A stretch of 64,000 bases of DNA from the NCBI GenBank assembly GCA_946894095.1, contig OX335663.1, positions 1,488,001-1,552,000 on the forward strand. Reading direction: 5' to 3'. Both the position numbers and the translations under genes were made by a program. This document shows positions 10,101-17,009 of the stretch, piece by piece. The stretch comes from Incurvaria masculella. Taxonomy: Eukaryota; Arthropoda; Insecta; Lepidoptera; Incurvariidae. How positions within the stretch are numbered: the stretch's first letter is position 1; every line of letters starts with the position of its first letter. The notes under the pieces are model-generated. The model saw only the letters and a program-made list of their open reading frames with translations. It searched no databases and was not told the origin of the DNA.

Positions 10101-11182
10101 TAATATTCTCAAACTGGATAGAATCGGTTGAGGCTGCATTGTACATTTAACTATGTATAGATAATTTGAACTCCGACAATTAGATTGAATCTTGAGCAAT
10201 TATAAGTACACTTTGTTGAAGATTCTCAACAGTTGATTATAGTGTTTCAATGCTAAGGGAAGGCCTTTATGAGCACGGCTACATTGAACTGTCAAAACAC
10301 AGACTTTTTCAATTGACGCTTCACCTGCCTTTCGTTATTATGTGATGGTACCAACCTGGAGGGGCTTAAACCCTACCAGCCAAGGGCGTCGCCAGCCGAT
10401 GGCGCAGGGGGGGGGGGGCAAGTTGACTTTACCTACTACAATTCATACTTTTCTCATTCTCATTGGTGAATTCATTCGAGTTTCGACGTACGGGAATGAT
10501 TGTTCACGGCTTGAACTTCAAGCAAATCAACTCAAAGACTTAGGACTTTGGATGCATTATATTTGGCAACTTTTTTAGAATCTGGGGGGGGCAGCTGCCC
10601 CTCCCTGCCCCCCCTTGGCGACGCCCTTGACCACCTACGGGCAAGGGGACCTAAACTGGATAGAACTAGTTTGGGCTACTTTGAAGACTGCATGCAAATG
10701 CAATTTGAGTTCAGTCAAACATGAATGATTGCTCAAAATTCCCAAACTAAATAGAACCAGTTCAGGCTAGTATGAAAACAGCAATGAACATTTACCTTTC
10801 CATATATAATTTGAGCTCTGGCATGATTATTCATTGCTTGCCTTGGCTTTTTTTTATTTATTCTTATTTTTTTATGAATTTTTTCATTCATTCTTATCTC
10901 CTGTTCCAGGGCAAATACCAGTCCCTCGCGATGTCCCAGTACGGCTCGCGGGCGTGCGAAGTCGTCTTCGAGTCGGCGTCGCCGGAGCAGAGGGTCAAGA
11001 TAATGACGGAGCTCTCCGAGAAGGGGCAGATCCTCAAGGGCACCCCGTACGGCGGCCTCATCAGCGCCAAGCTCAACGTGGAGCTGTTCCGGGTCTCGCA
11101 GGACAAGTGGCAGGCTTCGCTCAACAAGAAGGACAAGGCGAGGGACGCCTTCAAGGATATTATAGGGAAAGAGAGCGGCTGA
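230..11182 (+). CDS. Nop9: NOP9, nucleolar Pumilio-like pre-rRNA-binding protein (six coding exons)
   Basis: Joined exons 230-1161, 3870-4023, 5271-5399, 6856-7035, 8434-8577 and 10910-11182 keep one frame and give 603 residues, near the usual NOP9 size. Puf-like helices recur around residues 27-38, 61-75, 144-158, 226-241 and 304 onward, and again near the C-terminus (SQYGSRACE, GTPYGGLISAKLN). They follow the NOP9 pattern, including acidic or basic loops at about 92-117 and 266-294. From family knowledge, NOP9 binds pre-18S rRNA in the nucleolus and is needed for 40S subunit maturation. I chose ATG 230 because a stop lies in frame at 215. Family members usually have a longer basic N-terminus, so an upstream coding exon is possible. 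AATAAA at 11183 directly follows the stop codon. Confidence 0.9.
1690..1885 (+). pseudogene. LINE reverse-transcriptase C-terminal remnant
   Basis: Conceptual translation gives LRGHSLKL, then NRVVDS, a stop, then NKLPQEVISA and FKSQLDSYL. This is the usual C-terminus of non-LTR reverse transcriptases (SxRVVxxWNxLPxxVVxAxxxxxFKxxLDxxW). An in-frame stop has replaced the expected Trp. It lies within NOP9 intron 1. Confidence 0.65.
2093..2202 (+). CDS. First exon of a THAP-domain protein (orphan exon in NOP9 intron 1)
   Basis: ATG 2093 opens a 36-codon frame with NNCCVNGCHS followed by LPFFTLPKYSER. This matches the start of the THAP zinc finger (C-x4-C, then the hydrophobic-Pro segment), a DNA-binding module of P-element-type transposases and derived proteins. 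It ends at a plausible donor AG|GTGATT, exactly where a stop would follow if unspliced. The second half of the finger (C-x2-H, AVPTIF) was not found nearby. It may be the first exon of a decayed P-like transposon or of a nested gene. The length and motif are visible; the function is inferred. Confidence 0.5.
2347..2490 (-). repeat. SINE tail fragment, degenerate
   Basis: It contains 'catgagcacggcgatattgaact' with substitutions and further matches to the reverse complement of the shared SINE tail (compare 10,262-10,330). It has no head and no poly-A. Confidence 0.55.
2966..3336. mobile_element. MITE, about 370 bp, TIR TTAAGGATGTTCCGACCCAT
   Basis: The left end reads TTAAGGATGTTCCGACCCAT and the right end is its near reverse complement (ATGGGTCGGAACAGCCTTAA). 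It also has internal inverted copies of 'gcaaaaagtattgcac' and 'ttcgctgcaa'. It has no coding capacity. Further copies lie at 21,577-21,910 (inverted) and 56,854-57,126 (truncated). TTAA at both ends suggests TTAA target sites. The core carries AGATGGCGC. Confidence 0.75.
3870..4023 (+). CDS. Nop9: NOP9 coding exon 2
   Basis: The acceptor CCCGCAG at 3869 joins in phase to exon 1, giving ATR-LLEAALF, a classic NOP9 repeat junction. It encodes residues 311-362, including the repeat TPMLNFTVQRLFD. The donor is GAG|GTATTA at 4024, phase 0. Confidence 0.85.
4063..4612. mobile_element. TTAA-flanked MITE, copy A (about 550 bp)
   Basis: The termini are TTAAGGCGGCCCGACCCG and the inverted CGGGTTGGGCCACCTTAA. 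Hallmarks inside are 'ccccatacaaaaggggaaag', 'tgtctgatgacc' and 'cacattgtcttttttgtgg'. It has no transposase. TTAA target duplication is typical of piggyBac-like elements; that class assignment is inferred. It lies in NOP9 intron 2. Confidence 0.8.
4861..5205 (-). repeat. SINE, tRNA-headed, near full length
   Basis: On the minus strand it starts with a tRNA-like head ('gagcggctaatagcttagtg', an A-box-like segment), continues through the shared central domain and ends with the 'attagccatccatgtccag' tail and an A-rich end. It is related to the heads at 32,407, 36,000 and 54,780. It lies in NOP9 intron 2. Confidence 0.7.
5271..5399 (+). CDS. Nop9: NOP9 coding exon 3
   Basis: 129 bases, residues 363-405, beginning LEMMFDELSGEFPAIL and containing the repeat core CGNTGVLVSVVKAC. 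The acceptor is CCGTGCAG and the donor GCG|GTACGC. Both ends are phase 0. Confidence 0.85.
5449..5745 (+). repeat. 'CCGGCCAAG' interspersed element with GGAC microsatellite, copy 1
   Basis: It begins 'accggccaagtgcgagtcgg', has a perfect hairpin 'gtgcgagtc/gactcgcac' near the start, and an internal (GGAC)n run of about six units. It ends with a stem-loop 'agggttccgt...acggaaccct' followed by AA. Other copies lie at 27,752, 29,073, 44,312, 53,874, 56,694 and 57,976. The type is common in Lepidoptera; I do not assign a class. It starts about 50 bases after the NOP9 exon 3 donor. Confidence 0.75.
5960..6198 (-). repeat. SINE with diverged 5S-type head
   Basis: The minus strand reads 'gccgagtggcgcaac', then 'cctggattggtgaac', which fits the internal part of 5S rRNA. 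It then runs into the shared SINE central domain. It directly abuts the TTAA MITE copy B at 6,199. Confidence 0.55.
6199..6748. mobile_element. TTAA-flanked MITE, copy B
   Basis: It has the same termini as copy A (TTAAGGTGGCCCATCCCG and CGGGTTGGGCCGCCTTAA) and the same orientation. It lies in NOP9 intron 3. Confidence 0.8.
6856..7035 (+). CDS. Nop9: NOP9 coding exon 4
   Basis: 180 bases, residues 406-465, including FVNIHGSLVLQTLLHF, a well-formed Puf-like repeat. The acceptor is GTCCGCAG and the donor GAG|GTTTGT. The third codon positions are very GC-rich compared with the flanking introns. Confidence 0.85.
7077..7625. mobile_element. TTAA-flanked MITE, copy C (inverted)
   Basis: It reads in the opposite direction to copies A and B, with TTAA at 7077-7080 and 7622-7625. 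It starts 41 bases after the NOP9 exon 4 donor. Opposite copies B and C flank NOP9 exon 4, so the exon sits in the loop of a potential inverted repeat. Confidence 0.8.
7640..7785 (+). pseudogene. LINE reverse-transcriptase C-terminal scrap
   Basis: The translation contains YATEVLHSWNQLPQEVISAV, the RT C-terminal WNxLPxxVxxA signature, followed by lysine-rich residues and a stop. It abuts the TTAA MITE copy C. Confidence 0.55.
7878..8398 (-). pseudogene. LINE 3' end (RT C-terminus plus 3'UTR)
   Basis: On the minus strand a 75-codon open segment (8392-8165) reads LSRVKKQADHLKIKLYNHLP and ends FYSIDDFLTYEFK. This is the C-terminal signature of jockey-like reverse transcriptases (YNTR, IKLYNxLP, AYYSxxE). 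The remainder down to 7878 looks like its 3'UTR. The element is 5'-truncated. It lies in NOP9 intron 4 just before exon 5. Confidence 0.7.
8434..8577 (+). CDS. Nop9: NOP9 coding exon 5
   Basis: 144 bases, residues 466-513, containing ADAKGCHVADAFFQ. The acceptor is ACTGTGCAG and the donor AAG|GTGCGT. A LINE 3' fragment ends about 36 bases upstream, and a SINE lies about 90 bases past the donor. Confidence 0.85.
8694..9083 (+). repeat. 5S rRNA-headed SINE, near full length
   Basis: The head contains 'ccgaagttaagcaac' and 'cttggatgggtga', the conserved internal control region of 5S rRNA. It then has the shared central domain, the 'ggtcctggcatggcacc' and 'gtggtattagccatcc' tail, and an A-run at 9073-9082. 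Flanking direct repeats of 30 bases (8664-8693 and 9084-9113) are identical. From family knowledge, 5S-derived SINEs form the SINE3 class. It lies in NOP9 intron 5. Confidence 0.85.
9121..9434. mobile_element. MITE with perfect 37-bp terminal inverted repeats
   Basis: Bases 9121-9157 and 9398-9434 are exact reverse complements, starting CTACAGAATTAATATGATAA. It is non-coding. It sits just after the SINE target duplication. Confidence 0.8.
9758..10083. mobile_element. MITE with TIR 'TTGTCACNNAAATTGGCG'
   Basis: The ends are 'agttgtcactcaaattggcg' and the inverse 'cgccaatttaggtgagaact'. The inner arms 'gatcgactggcgttttc' and 'aaaacgccagtcgat' also pair. A second copy lies at 55,206-55,516 and a fragment at 52,734-52,850. 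Confidence 0.7.
10255..10680 (-). repeat. SINE tail interrupted by a nested MITE
   Basis: The reverse complement of the shared SINE domain runs from 10,262 ('tttatgagcacggctacatt') to about 10,381 and resumes at about 10,630 ('accacctacgggcaagggga'). The interruption is the element at 10,382-10,628. Confidence 0.6.
10382..10628. mobile_element. Small MITE nested in a SINE, TIR AAGGGCGTCGCCA
   Basis: The termini AAGGGCGTCGCCA and TGGCGACGCCCTT are perfect inverted repeats. Just inside lie a G-run and C-runs ('ggggggggggg', 'cccctccctgccccccc') that would extend the hairpin. It is 247 bp and non-coding. Confidence 0.7.
10910..11182 (+). CDS. Nop9: NOP9 terminal exon 6
   Basis: Residues 514-603, with the last two Puf-like repeats followed by a charged C-terminal helix containing WQASLNKKDK. 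The acceptor TGTTCCAG follows a long T-rich tract. The TGA at 11180-11182 runs into the AATAAA at 11183-11188, so the 3'UTR must be very short, or a later signal is used. Confidence 0.9.
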   Translation, partial: GKYQSLAMSQYGSRACEVVFESASPEQRVKIMTELSEKGQILKGTPYGGLISAKLNVELFRVSQDKWQASLNKKDKARDAFKDIIGKESG

Positions 11183-11188
11183 AATAAA
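11183..11188 (+). terminator. Polyadenylation signal of NOP9
   Basis: A canonical AATAAA starts one base after the stop codon. No second strong signal is seen before the MITE that begins at 11,222. Confidence 0.5.
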
Positions 11189-11221
11189 TTGTGGAGATTT
11201 TGATGGTGTTTCTTTTGGACT

Positions 11222-12172
11222 AGGAGGTCGCGACAAAAATGGTAACGATAACGTAAATGGCTGAAACTGGTTTCACCCGATGAAGACCAACCCTCTGAAG
11301 CTAAATGTGTCAGTCTGGCTATGCCAAGTAGTTGCGTTACGTATGCCAGCCTCAGTGGCCCAGTGGCGCGACACTTAGGCGATCGCTCTCCGAAGTTAAG
11401 CAACGCTGGGTCCGGTCTTGGATGGGTGACCATTCGACCGTTGAGAGAGGCTGGCCGTGGTTCGGATTCCACGTTAAAACTGTAGGTCCCCTTCCTTACT
11501 TACTAGGTGGTAGGGTTAATCCTGCCCGGGTTGGTACCATCGCATTGAATGAACGACGGTCGAAGCGGCAATGAAAATTGTCCGTGTTTTCCATCCAGTT
11601 CAATGTAGCCGTGCAATATAAGGAAGGTCCTGGCATGGCACCTAGTTCCCATGTGGTGTGTTGGGCTAATACCATGACAGAAGGTGTGGTATTAGCCATC
11701 ATGTCCAGTCACATAAAAAAAATATATATATATATAAAGCGCTTGAAAAAGTAGTTATGGTAACAAAAAATACATATGATAAGGTAGATGGCTGCAAATA
11801 ACGAAGTATGAAAGTATCAGGTCATACTTGCTTAGCAATACCAAAATTGGACGAATATTTGGTTGCATTTTGTAGTTATAGGTGATTTAGGTGACAGATA
11901 TAACTTGAGGTATATTTATGTATTTAATTAAAAAAACGACTGCTTATTGTTGTATAATTAAAAGGTATCAATGTTTCTAAACAATCAGTACATTCATCAA
12001 CAGGTACATACCAACATCTATTTTATATAGCCAATCTAGAAAACGCAACCACTTGGGACGGGCAGACCGACATATTTAGCATCAGACGGTTGGTCTCTAA
12101 CATGTGAACCCAGATTCAGCCATTGACCTTATCGTGACCAAAAATGTCGTGACCTCCCGGAATATTTGGGGA
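11222..12172. mobile_element. MITE 'GGAGGTCGCGAC' family, copy 1, with nested SINE
   Basis: It has long imperfect TIRs of about 130 bp: 'ggaggtcgcgacaaaaatgg' at the left, and its inverse ending 'gtcgtgacctcc' at about 12,172. Copy 2 at 42,057-42,608 lacks the SINE and shows the empty site. A short copy of two joined TIRs lies at 60,009-60,165. Confidence 0.8.
11345..11722 (+). repeat. 5S rRNA-headed SINE nested in a MITE
   Basis: The head reads 'cccagtggcgcgacacttag', 'ccgaagttaagcaac', 'tcttggatgggtgacc', followed by the shared tail and an A-run merging into (TA)n. Compared with copy 2 of the host MITE, the insertion lies between 'gttacgta' and 'gaaaaagtag'. Confidence 0.85.
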
Positions 12173-12299
12173 TTTTGCAGTTGTATCGATATTTTAGTGT
12201 GGCCATTACACTACGAACTGGAATTTTCGAACATAAAATAACATTTGCCACGCGACTCTGGCTCTCACCTACCTATGGCTAACGAAAAGTAGTACTTTG

Positions 12300-12469
12300 A
12301 GGCTGAGATAAATAGTCGTAACAGAAACTAAGACTAACGGAAAGTACTACTTTGTGACGTCACATTGACACATTTTGTATGAACGAAATCTCAAAGTAAT
12401 GCAAAGTGACGTCACAAAGTACTACTTTCCGTTAGTCTTAGTTTCTGTTACGACTATTTATCTCAGCCT
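12300..12469. repeat. Foldback: 64-bp arms, 42-bp loop
   Basis: Bases 12300-12363 and 12406-12469 are reverse complements with a single mismatch. The arms begin AGGCTGAGATAAATAGTCGT and end GTGACGTCAC next to the loop. The near identity suggests a young foldback MITE, or an inverted duplication held by gene conversion. Confidence 0.8.
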
Positions 12470-12663
12470 GAGTCTAGTTTCCGCCCTAAGTCTAGTAGGA
12501 CTACTGCATTGATCTTTCCAAACCGAATTTAAGCTCTGGCAAGATTAATCATTGCTTGAGATTCTCAGGAAAGAACCAGTTGAGGCTAGTATGAAAACTG
12601 CATTGAACATTTACCTTTCCAAATACAATTTGAGCTCTGGCAAGATTAATCATTGCTTAAGAA

Positions 12664-13026
12664 CGGCCCGTAAGCTATGCTCCCCATAAAAACGTAGTTT
12701 ACTAATGATTTTGAAACCTATTCCAATTGAACTGATATTAAATATCAGGTAACAAATATCTGTGTCTGCATGCTTTTGTTTTTTTGAAAAATCCAAACCG
12801 AATGAAATGAAAGCAAAAATAAAATCTTCATACGAATTTTGTTTTCTCTGTGGTTTGACCCAGAATACATTTACCGAAAAAACAAAGACATGCAGACACA
12901 GATATTTGTAGCCTAATATTAGATACCAAATATCAAGTAAGTTGGAACAGTGGTTTTCAAATTATTTATAAACTACGTTTGTATGGGAGGCGAAATTTTC
13001 TGATGCTTACGGGCCGACCTTAACGG
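12664..13026. mobile_element. MITE with TIR CGGCCCGTAAGC
   Basis: The ends CGGCCCGTAAGC and GCTTACGGGCCG are perfect inverses. Long inner arms ('atctgtgtctgcatg' and 'catgcagacacagat') pair over most of the element. Confidence 0.7.
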
Positions 13027-13090
13027 TTGAAAATGGTCACCCATTTAGAACCCAACCGCGCTCAGAGCTGCTTCACCCGCTTTCCGGCAT
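13027..13090 (-). repeat. 5S-type SINE head fragment
   Basis: The minus strand reads 'gcggttgggttctaaatggg' then 'tgaccattttcaacc', the diverged 5S-type head also seen at 6,060-6,190. It abuts the preceding MITE. Confidence 0.5.
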
Positions 13091-13454
13091 GGTACGAACT
13101 ACGAACGGACGGATACCTTCGTGTGCGAGTGAGACGAACTCTCACATTTTTCAATTCTACTTATCGGTTGAACCGTCGCGGCGTCGGTTCCTCCTTCCTA
13201 ATGTAATAACCGTTTTACTCATAGACCTAGCATGCGCGCGCAATTTCTATGGTATTACTTACTGGTTTCATTTGACCCCGCGTTAGCAGGGCACACAAAA
13301 AATAAGTCTATAGACTCATTTGAGTGTTCCCCTCCACGGAAATCTTTAGTAAAAGGCGAAAGATTTATTCGTATTGAAGGGAAACCAGAGTAACGATTAT
13401 AGCAAACATGTATTACTTATAATAGCGACTTAGTAATATTATAAGTGCTGAATA

Positions 13455-13535
13455 CAAATACTCGTAGCGCCATCTGCTGTGCTTTAGAAATCATGATCTC
13501 TTAAGTTGTTTATTATATCAGTAGATGGCGCTGGA
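13455..13535. promoter_or_regulatory. Pair of divergent CTCF-like motifs
   Basis: GCGCCATCT at 13467-13475 (minus-strand AGCAGATGGCGC) and AGATGGCGC at 13523-13531 (AGTAGATGGCGC) both fit the published CTCF core ASYAGRKGGCRS. They face away from each other within about 65 bases. Binding is not shown by sequence alone. Confidence 0.35.
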
Positions 13536-13976
13536 GTAAACAAGTTAGTATGTACATATATTGTATTTTAATATGATAATAGTGGTGATATAAACTGTTC
13601 TGGGGGAAAACAAGGCTCTGTATTACTTATTCTGTGGTTCTGAAAACCGCGCATGATGAGTTGACACTATATGACAGCCATGACACATATATGACCGCCA
13701 ATATGGCCAAATCTATATATAACTTTTACATGTAGCCACAAGCGTCAGGAATCAAAGATGTACTGCTGCCTGGGCAAAATTCCCACAATTGCCACAGCAT
13801 CATAGCTGCATTTGAAGGTGAAGACGATAATGGCCCTCTTGCACAAGGCTGATCGGACCTGACCGCCATCGTTTTCGCACCCGATTTACCCACCTGTTAG
13901 CGTTTGAAGCACCCCGGGCAGAGAGGACGCCAAGGCCGGCTAGATATTAGGGGCGAGCGTGACACGCAGGACATGC

Positions 13977-14045
13977 AGCAGGCTTATTCCTGGCATTCAG
14001 TAATAAGGAATCCTGAGTTTCGAAAACCGCTTTTACAACGATTAA
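13977..14045. mobile_element. Foldback MITE 'GCAGGCCTATTCCTGG' family, left-end fragment
   Basis: It reads 'gcaggcttattcctggcatt', then 'ggaatcctgag', then 'cgaaaaccgctttta', matching the left arm of the full copies at 43,635 and 58,665. Confidence 0.6.
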
Positions 14046-14590
14046 TTGACACTACTAAAGTGCGGATTATCTTGTAGAGGTATTGATTGCAAGGTGCTAA
14101 GAAAGGCTATTACTCAATATGTAGTGATTAAGCTAATCAGCAGTAGGTGAAAACGGGCCTAAAGGGCATTTATAACTAAAGCTCTGATTATCTTCTACTG
14201 GTATTGATTGCAAGCTGCTAAGCTTGGCGATTAAGCTAATGAGTAACAGGTGAGAAAGGCCCTTAGGGTCTTTATTACTAAAGTGCAGATTATCTTGTAC
14301 TGGTATTGATTGCAAGCTGCTAAGCTTGGCGATTAAGCTAATGAGTAACAGGTGAGAAAGGCCCTTAGGGCCTTTATTACTAAAGTGCAGATTATCTTGT
14401 ACTGGTATTGATTGCAAGCTGCTAAGCTTGGCGATTAAGCTAATGAGTAACAGGTGAGAAAGGCCCTTAGGGCCTTTATTACTAAAGTGCAGATTATCTT
14501 GTATATGGTATTGATAGGAAACTGCTAAGAAACCCCTTAATATGTGGCGATTAAGCTAATCAGTAGTAGGTGAGAAAGGCCCTATACTAC
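14046..14590. repeat. 102-bp tandem array, about five units
   Basis: 'gagtaacaggtgagaaaggc' recurs at 14241, 14343 and 14445, exactly 102 apart. The flanking units are more diverged. The unit includes 'cttgtactggtattgattgc' and a near-palindrome 'gcccttagggc'. The period is a multiple of three, so a spurious 94-codon frame stays open. A single related unit lies at 29,459-29,575. Confidence 0.85.
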
Positions 14591-16628
14591 CTCATATCAA
14601 AAAGGTGCAATCTAGAGCACAGCCCGTGGTCTCAAATTTTCTGAACGCAAACGTACATGCTGCAGTTGTTGTTCGTTGCTAGTAACGAACAAATGCCACT
14701 TCCGATTCATTTTCCCCTGTGTGGTGACTCTATCTATCGACACGGAAGGAATTTAAGTAAAAGTTGCTCATAATTATCGAATATTTATTTCATACAGTTT
14801 TGACAATGTGAAGATTTACAATCAAATTAGATACTGATTTTCTTCCATTTGCAGCTCGTGGAACTCGAATTGATTACATTATACATAGATAACACGACTT
14901 GTTTTTCGTGAGCATTACGGCACATATTTTACAGTCCATTCGACGATCATTAGACATGGATAGAGAATCTCAATGATTTTGTCTTAATTCTGCATTACTT
15001 TTATCGCATAAGATGACACAGTCGGAAAAAAAATGCAATGAAGTCGTAATGTTTGAGCTATGCTTCCATGGATATGACAGAGAATAAGGTGGCAGCAATA
15101 TAATTATTTATTTGCTATACACCCAATATCTTATCACGGCATGTAATGTATTATGGTGCTATACACGTCCCTAAAATACCTACTGCATTTTACCGCTTGT
15201 GCCACCGCACCGCCATTTTTTTATTTCGTTCAGTTTTTTACATTATTTTTCAATTTAGCTGCAAGTAACCCCAGCAGTTCATTTATATTGTATTCTTGAT
15301 AGCAACCTAAAATAAATAAACAGCAAAAATAATGCCATGAAGAGACATAGAGGTAATACAAATGAAGAATACTTTCAACAAGTTGGCAGCGGACGAAATG
15401 GCGGCTTCCGTTTCAAGTTCCATTTCAAGTTTTACATTCATTTATAGCTATGCCTTTTTTTATTGGACAACATATATCTGCCCGTAATATCCATAATTTA
15501 AATAAAAAAATAAATTAAAATAAAATTGAAACAGTATCAATCACATACATTGTTTTTGTGTTAATTGCATTAGTCGGTCAAGTGTGGAGTTTCGCAGTTT
15601 TGTGGCTAATTTTACTACTATAAAATTATTATTTTTGCCCAGGTTTTATCGTAACATAATTGTAAATTCAACATTTAAAAAAGCATTAACCAACGCTTAA
15701 AACATTTTGCTGATAATTTCTAATTAATATTTCTACTACTGGAGTGATTTTAAGCCTTCTTTAAGAGCCATGTTTTATTACGGTATAATAGCTCACAAAA
15801 ATATATAATATCAGAAGTGAGATTATTTTTTCTACTAAAGTAAATTTTTTACACAACTTTATGACTCAACAACTGCGATATAAAACAAAATCTTTGAGGA
15901 GTTCTGTTCATGTTCTACGACCATCTTTGTTTTATTTTATTATATAAACAAAACATTTGGTACAGAATTACCTGAATTTGAATTGGAATGGGGTGTGTTT
16001 CTTATTATATTAGTTACAACTTACATCAATAAATCGATATACCCGCGACTTATAATTAAGGAATACTTTTTATATTGCACAGTTTCGATATGTCTTAGAC
16101 TAGGTAGGTACTAGGGGTTCTTTGAAGCCTAGGTATGTGTAGCTACAATCTACATACATTAAGAAATAATCTCTACGATATATTTACTGGAGAAGAAAAT
16201 AAATTGTCTGAATAGCTGAACAAATAAAAAAACAGTAAAATTAATTGTACATAATTTTCTACAATTCTTATTCAGAAATGGCAACATTAAAAGTATGTAA
16301 CGTGAAATAAATCTGTTTGTAAATTATTTAATTACATTCTTAAATTAGGTAGGTACTAAAGACATTGCAACATAATGGAATGAGTAATTTATTCACTAGG
16401 TACCCTTTTGTATTAGTTTCGTATTTTCATCTTTTTCACTGCGTTCTTCAACACATTTTTTTTTTCAATTCACGTTCACATGGTTATACACATTTTTTCA
16501 CGAATTCTATTGCACTGTACATCCAGATTGTTTCTTTTATTATTACTAACACATGTTTAGCAGTGCTTTTACCTACGAACTTTCCTCACAATCCTCGCGT
16601 GAGCAACCTCCGTATGTTTAGTGAGACG
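14591..16628. other. Intergenic, no gene seen
   Basis: AT-rich sequence between NOP9 and the 3' end of nervy. Part of it is probably the nervy 3'UTR. I see no open frame with coding character and no intact transposon. Candidate minus-strand polyadenylation signals (TTTATT on the plus strand) include 16536-16541. Confidence 0.5.
16536..16541 (-). terminator. Candidate polyadenylation signal for nervy
   Basis: TTTATT on the plus strand reads AATAAA on the minus strand, about 90 bases past the nervy stop. Several other A/T-rich candidates follow, so this one is not certain. Confidence 0.3.
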
Positions 16629-17009
16629 TCATTTCTTGCCTCCGATCCCGCCAATGAGGCCCTGCGCTGTCGACAGTGTTGCCAGTGTCAACCTATCGCT
16701 GCTCGTACTAAGCGGTCTTTCGGAGGTTGCCAGCATTCTCTCCGCGTTGTTGAGCGTCGTCAGCGACAAACGGCTCTCTGTCGGCAGTCTTTCTGTTGGC
16801 AGCTGGTGTCTCTCTGTCAACGGATGCCGATCTGTCAACGGGTGTCTTTCTGTGGGGAGAGCGATTCTCTCGGAGTTAATGGCGTGTCTTTCGACAGGTG
16901 CGGAGCTGTTTATGGGTGTGGTGGACCTAGCGAGAGGCTTGTTCGGCTGCGTGACCGGTGGCGAAGTTGTCAGCGTGGTGGTAGGCTTCAAGTCCCGCCC
17001 GCAGCAAAC
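16629..17009 (-). CDS. nvy: nervy last exon: final zinc ligand and S/T/P-rich tail
   Basis: The acceptor is ATTTATAG. The exon opens [19 protein letters not shown], so the first Cys supplies the eighth zinc ligand of the MYND finger begun in the previous exon. A 126-residue tail follows, with imperfect repeats around [20 protein letters not shown], ending GGIGGKK. The tail is low-complexity and poorly conserved in the family. Confidence 0.75.
   Translation of the reverse strand, partial: VCCGRDLKPTTTLTTSPPVTQPNKPLARSTTPINSSAPVERHAINSERIALPTERHPLTDRHPLTERHQLPTERLPTESRLSLTTLNNAERMLATSERPLSTSSDRLTLATLSTAQGLIGGIGGKK

Noticed and set aside
14133..14417. Minus-strand 94-codon repetitive frame
   Set aside because: A by-product of the 102-bp tandem array (34 codons per unit); no start context, splice signals or codon bias.
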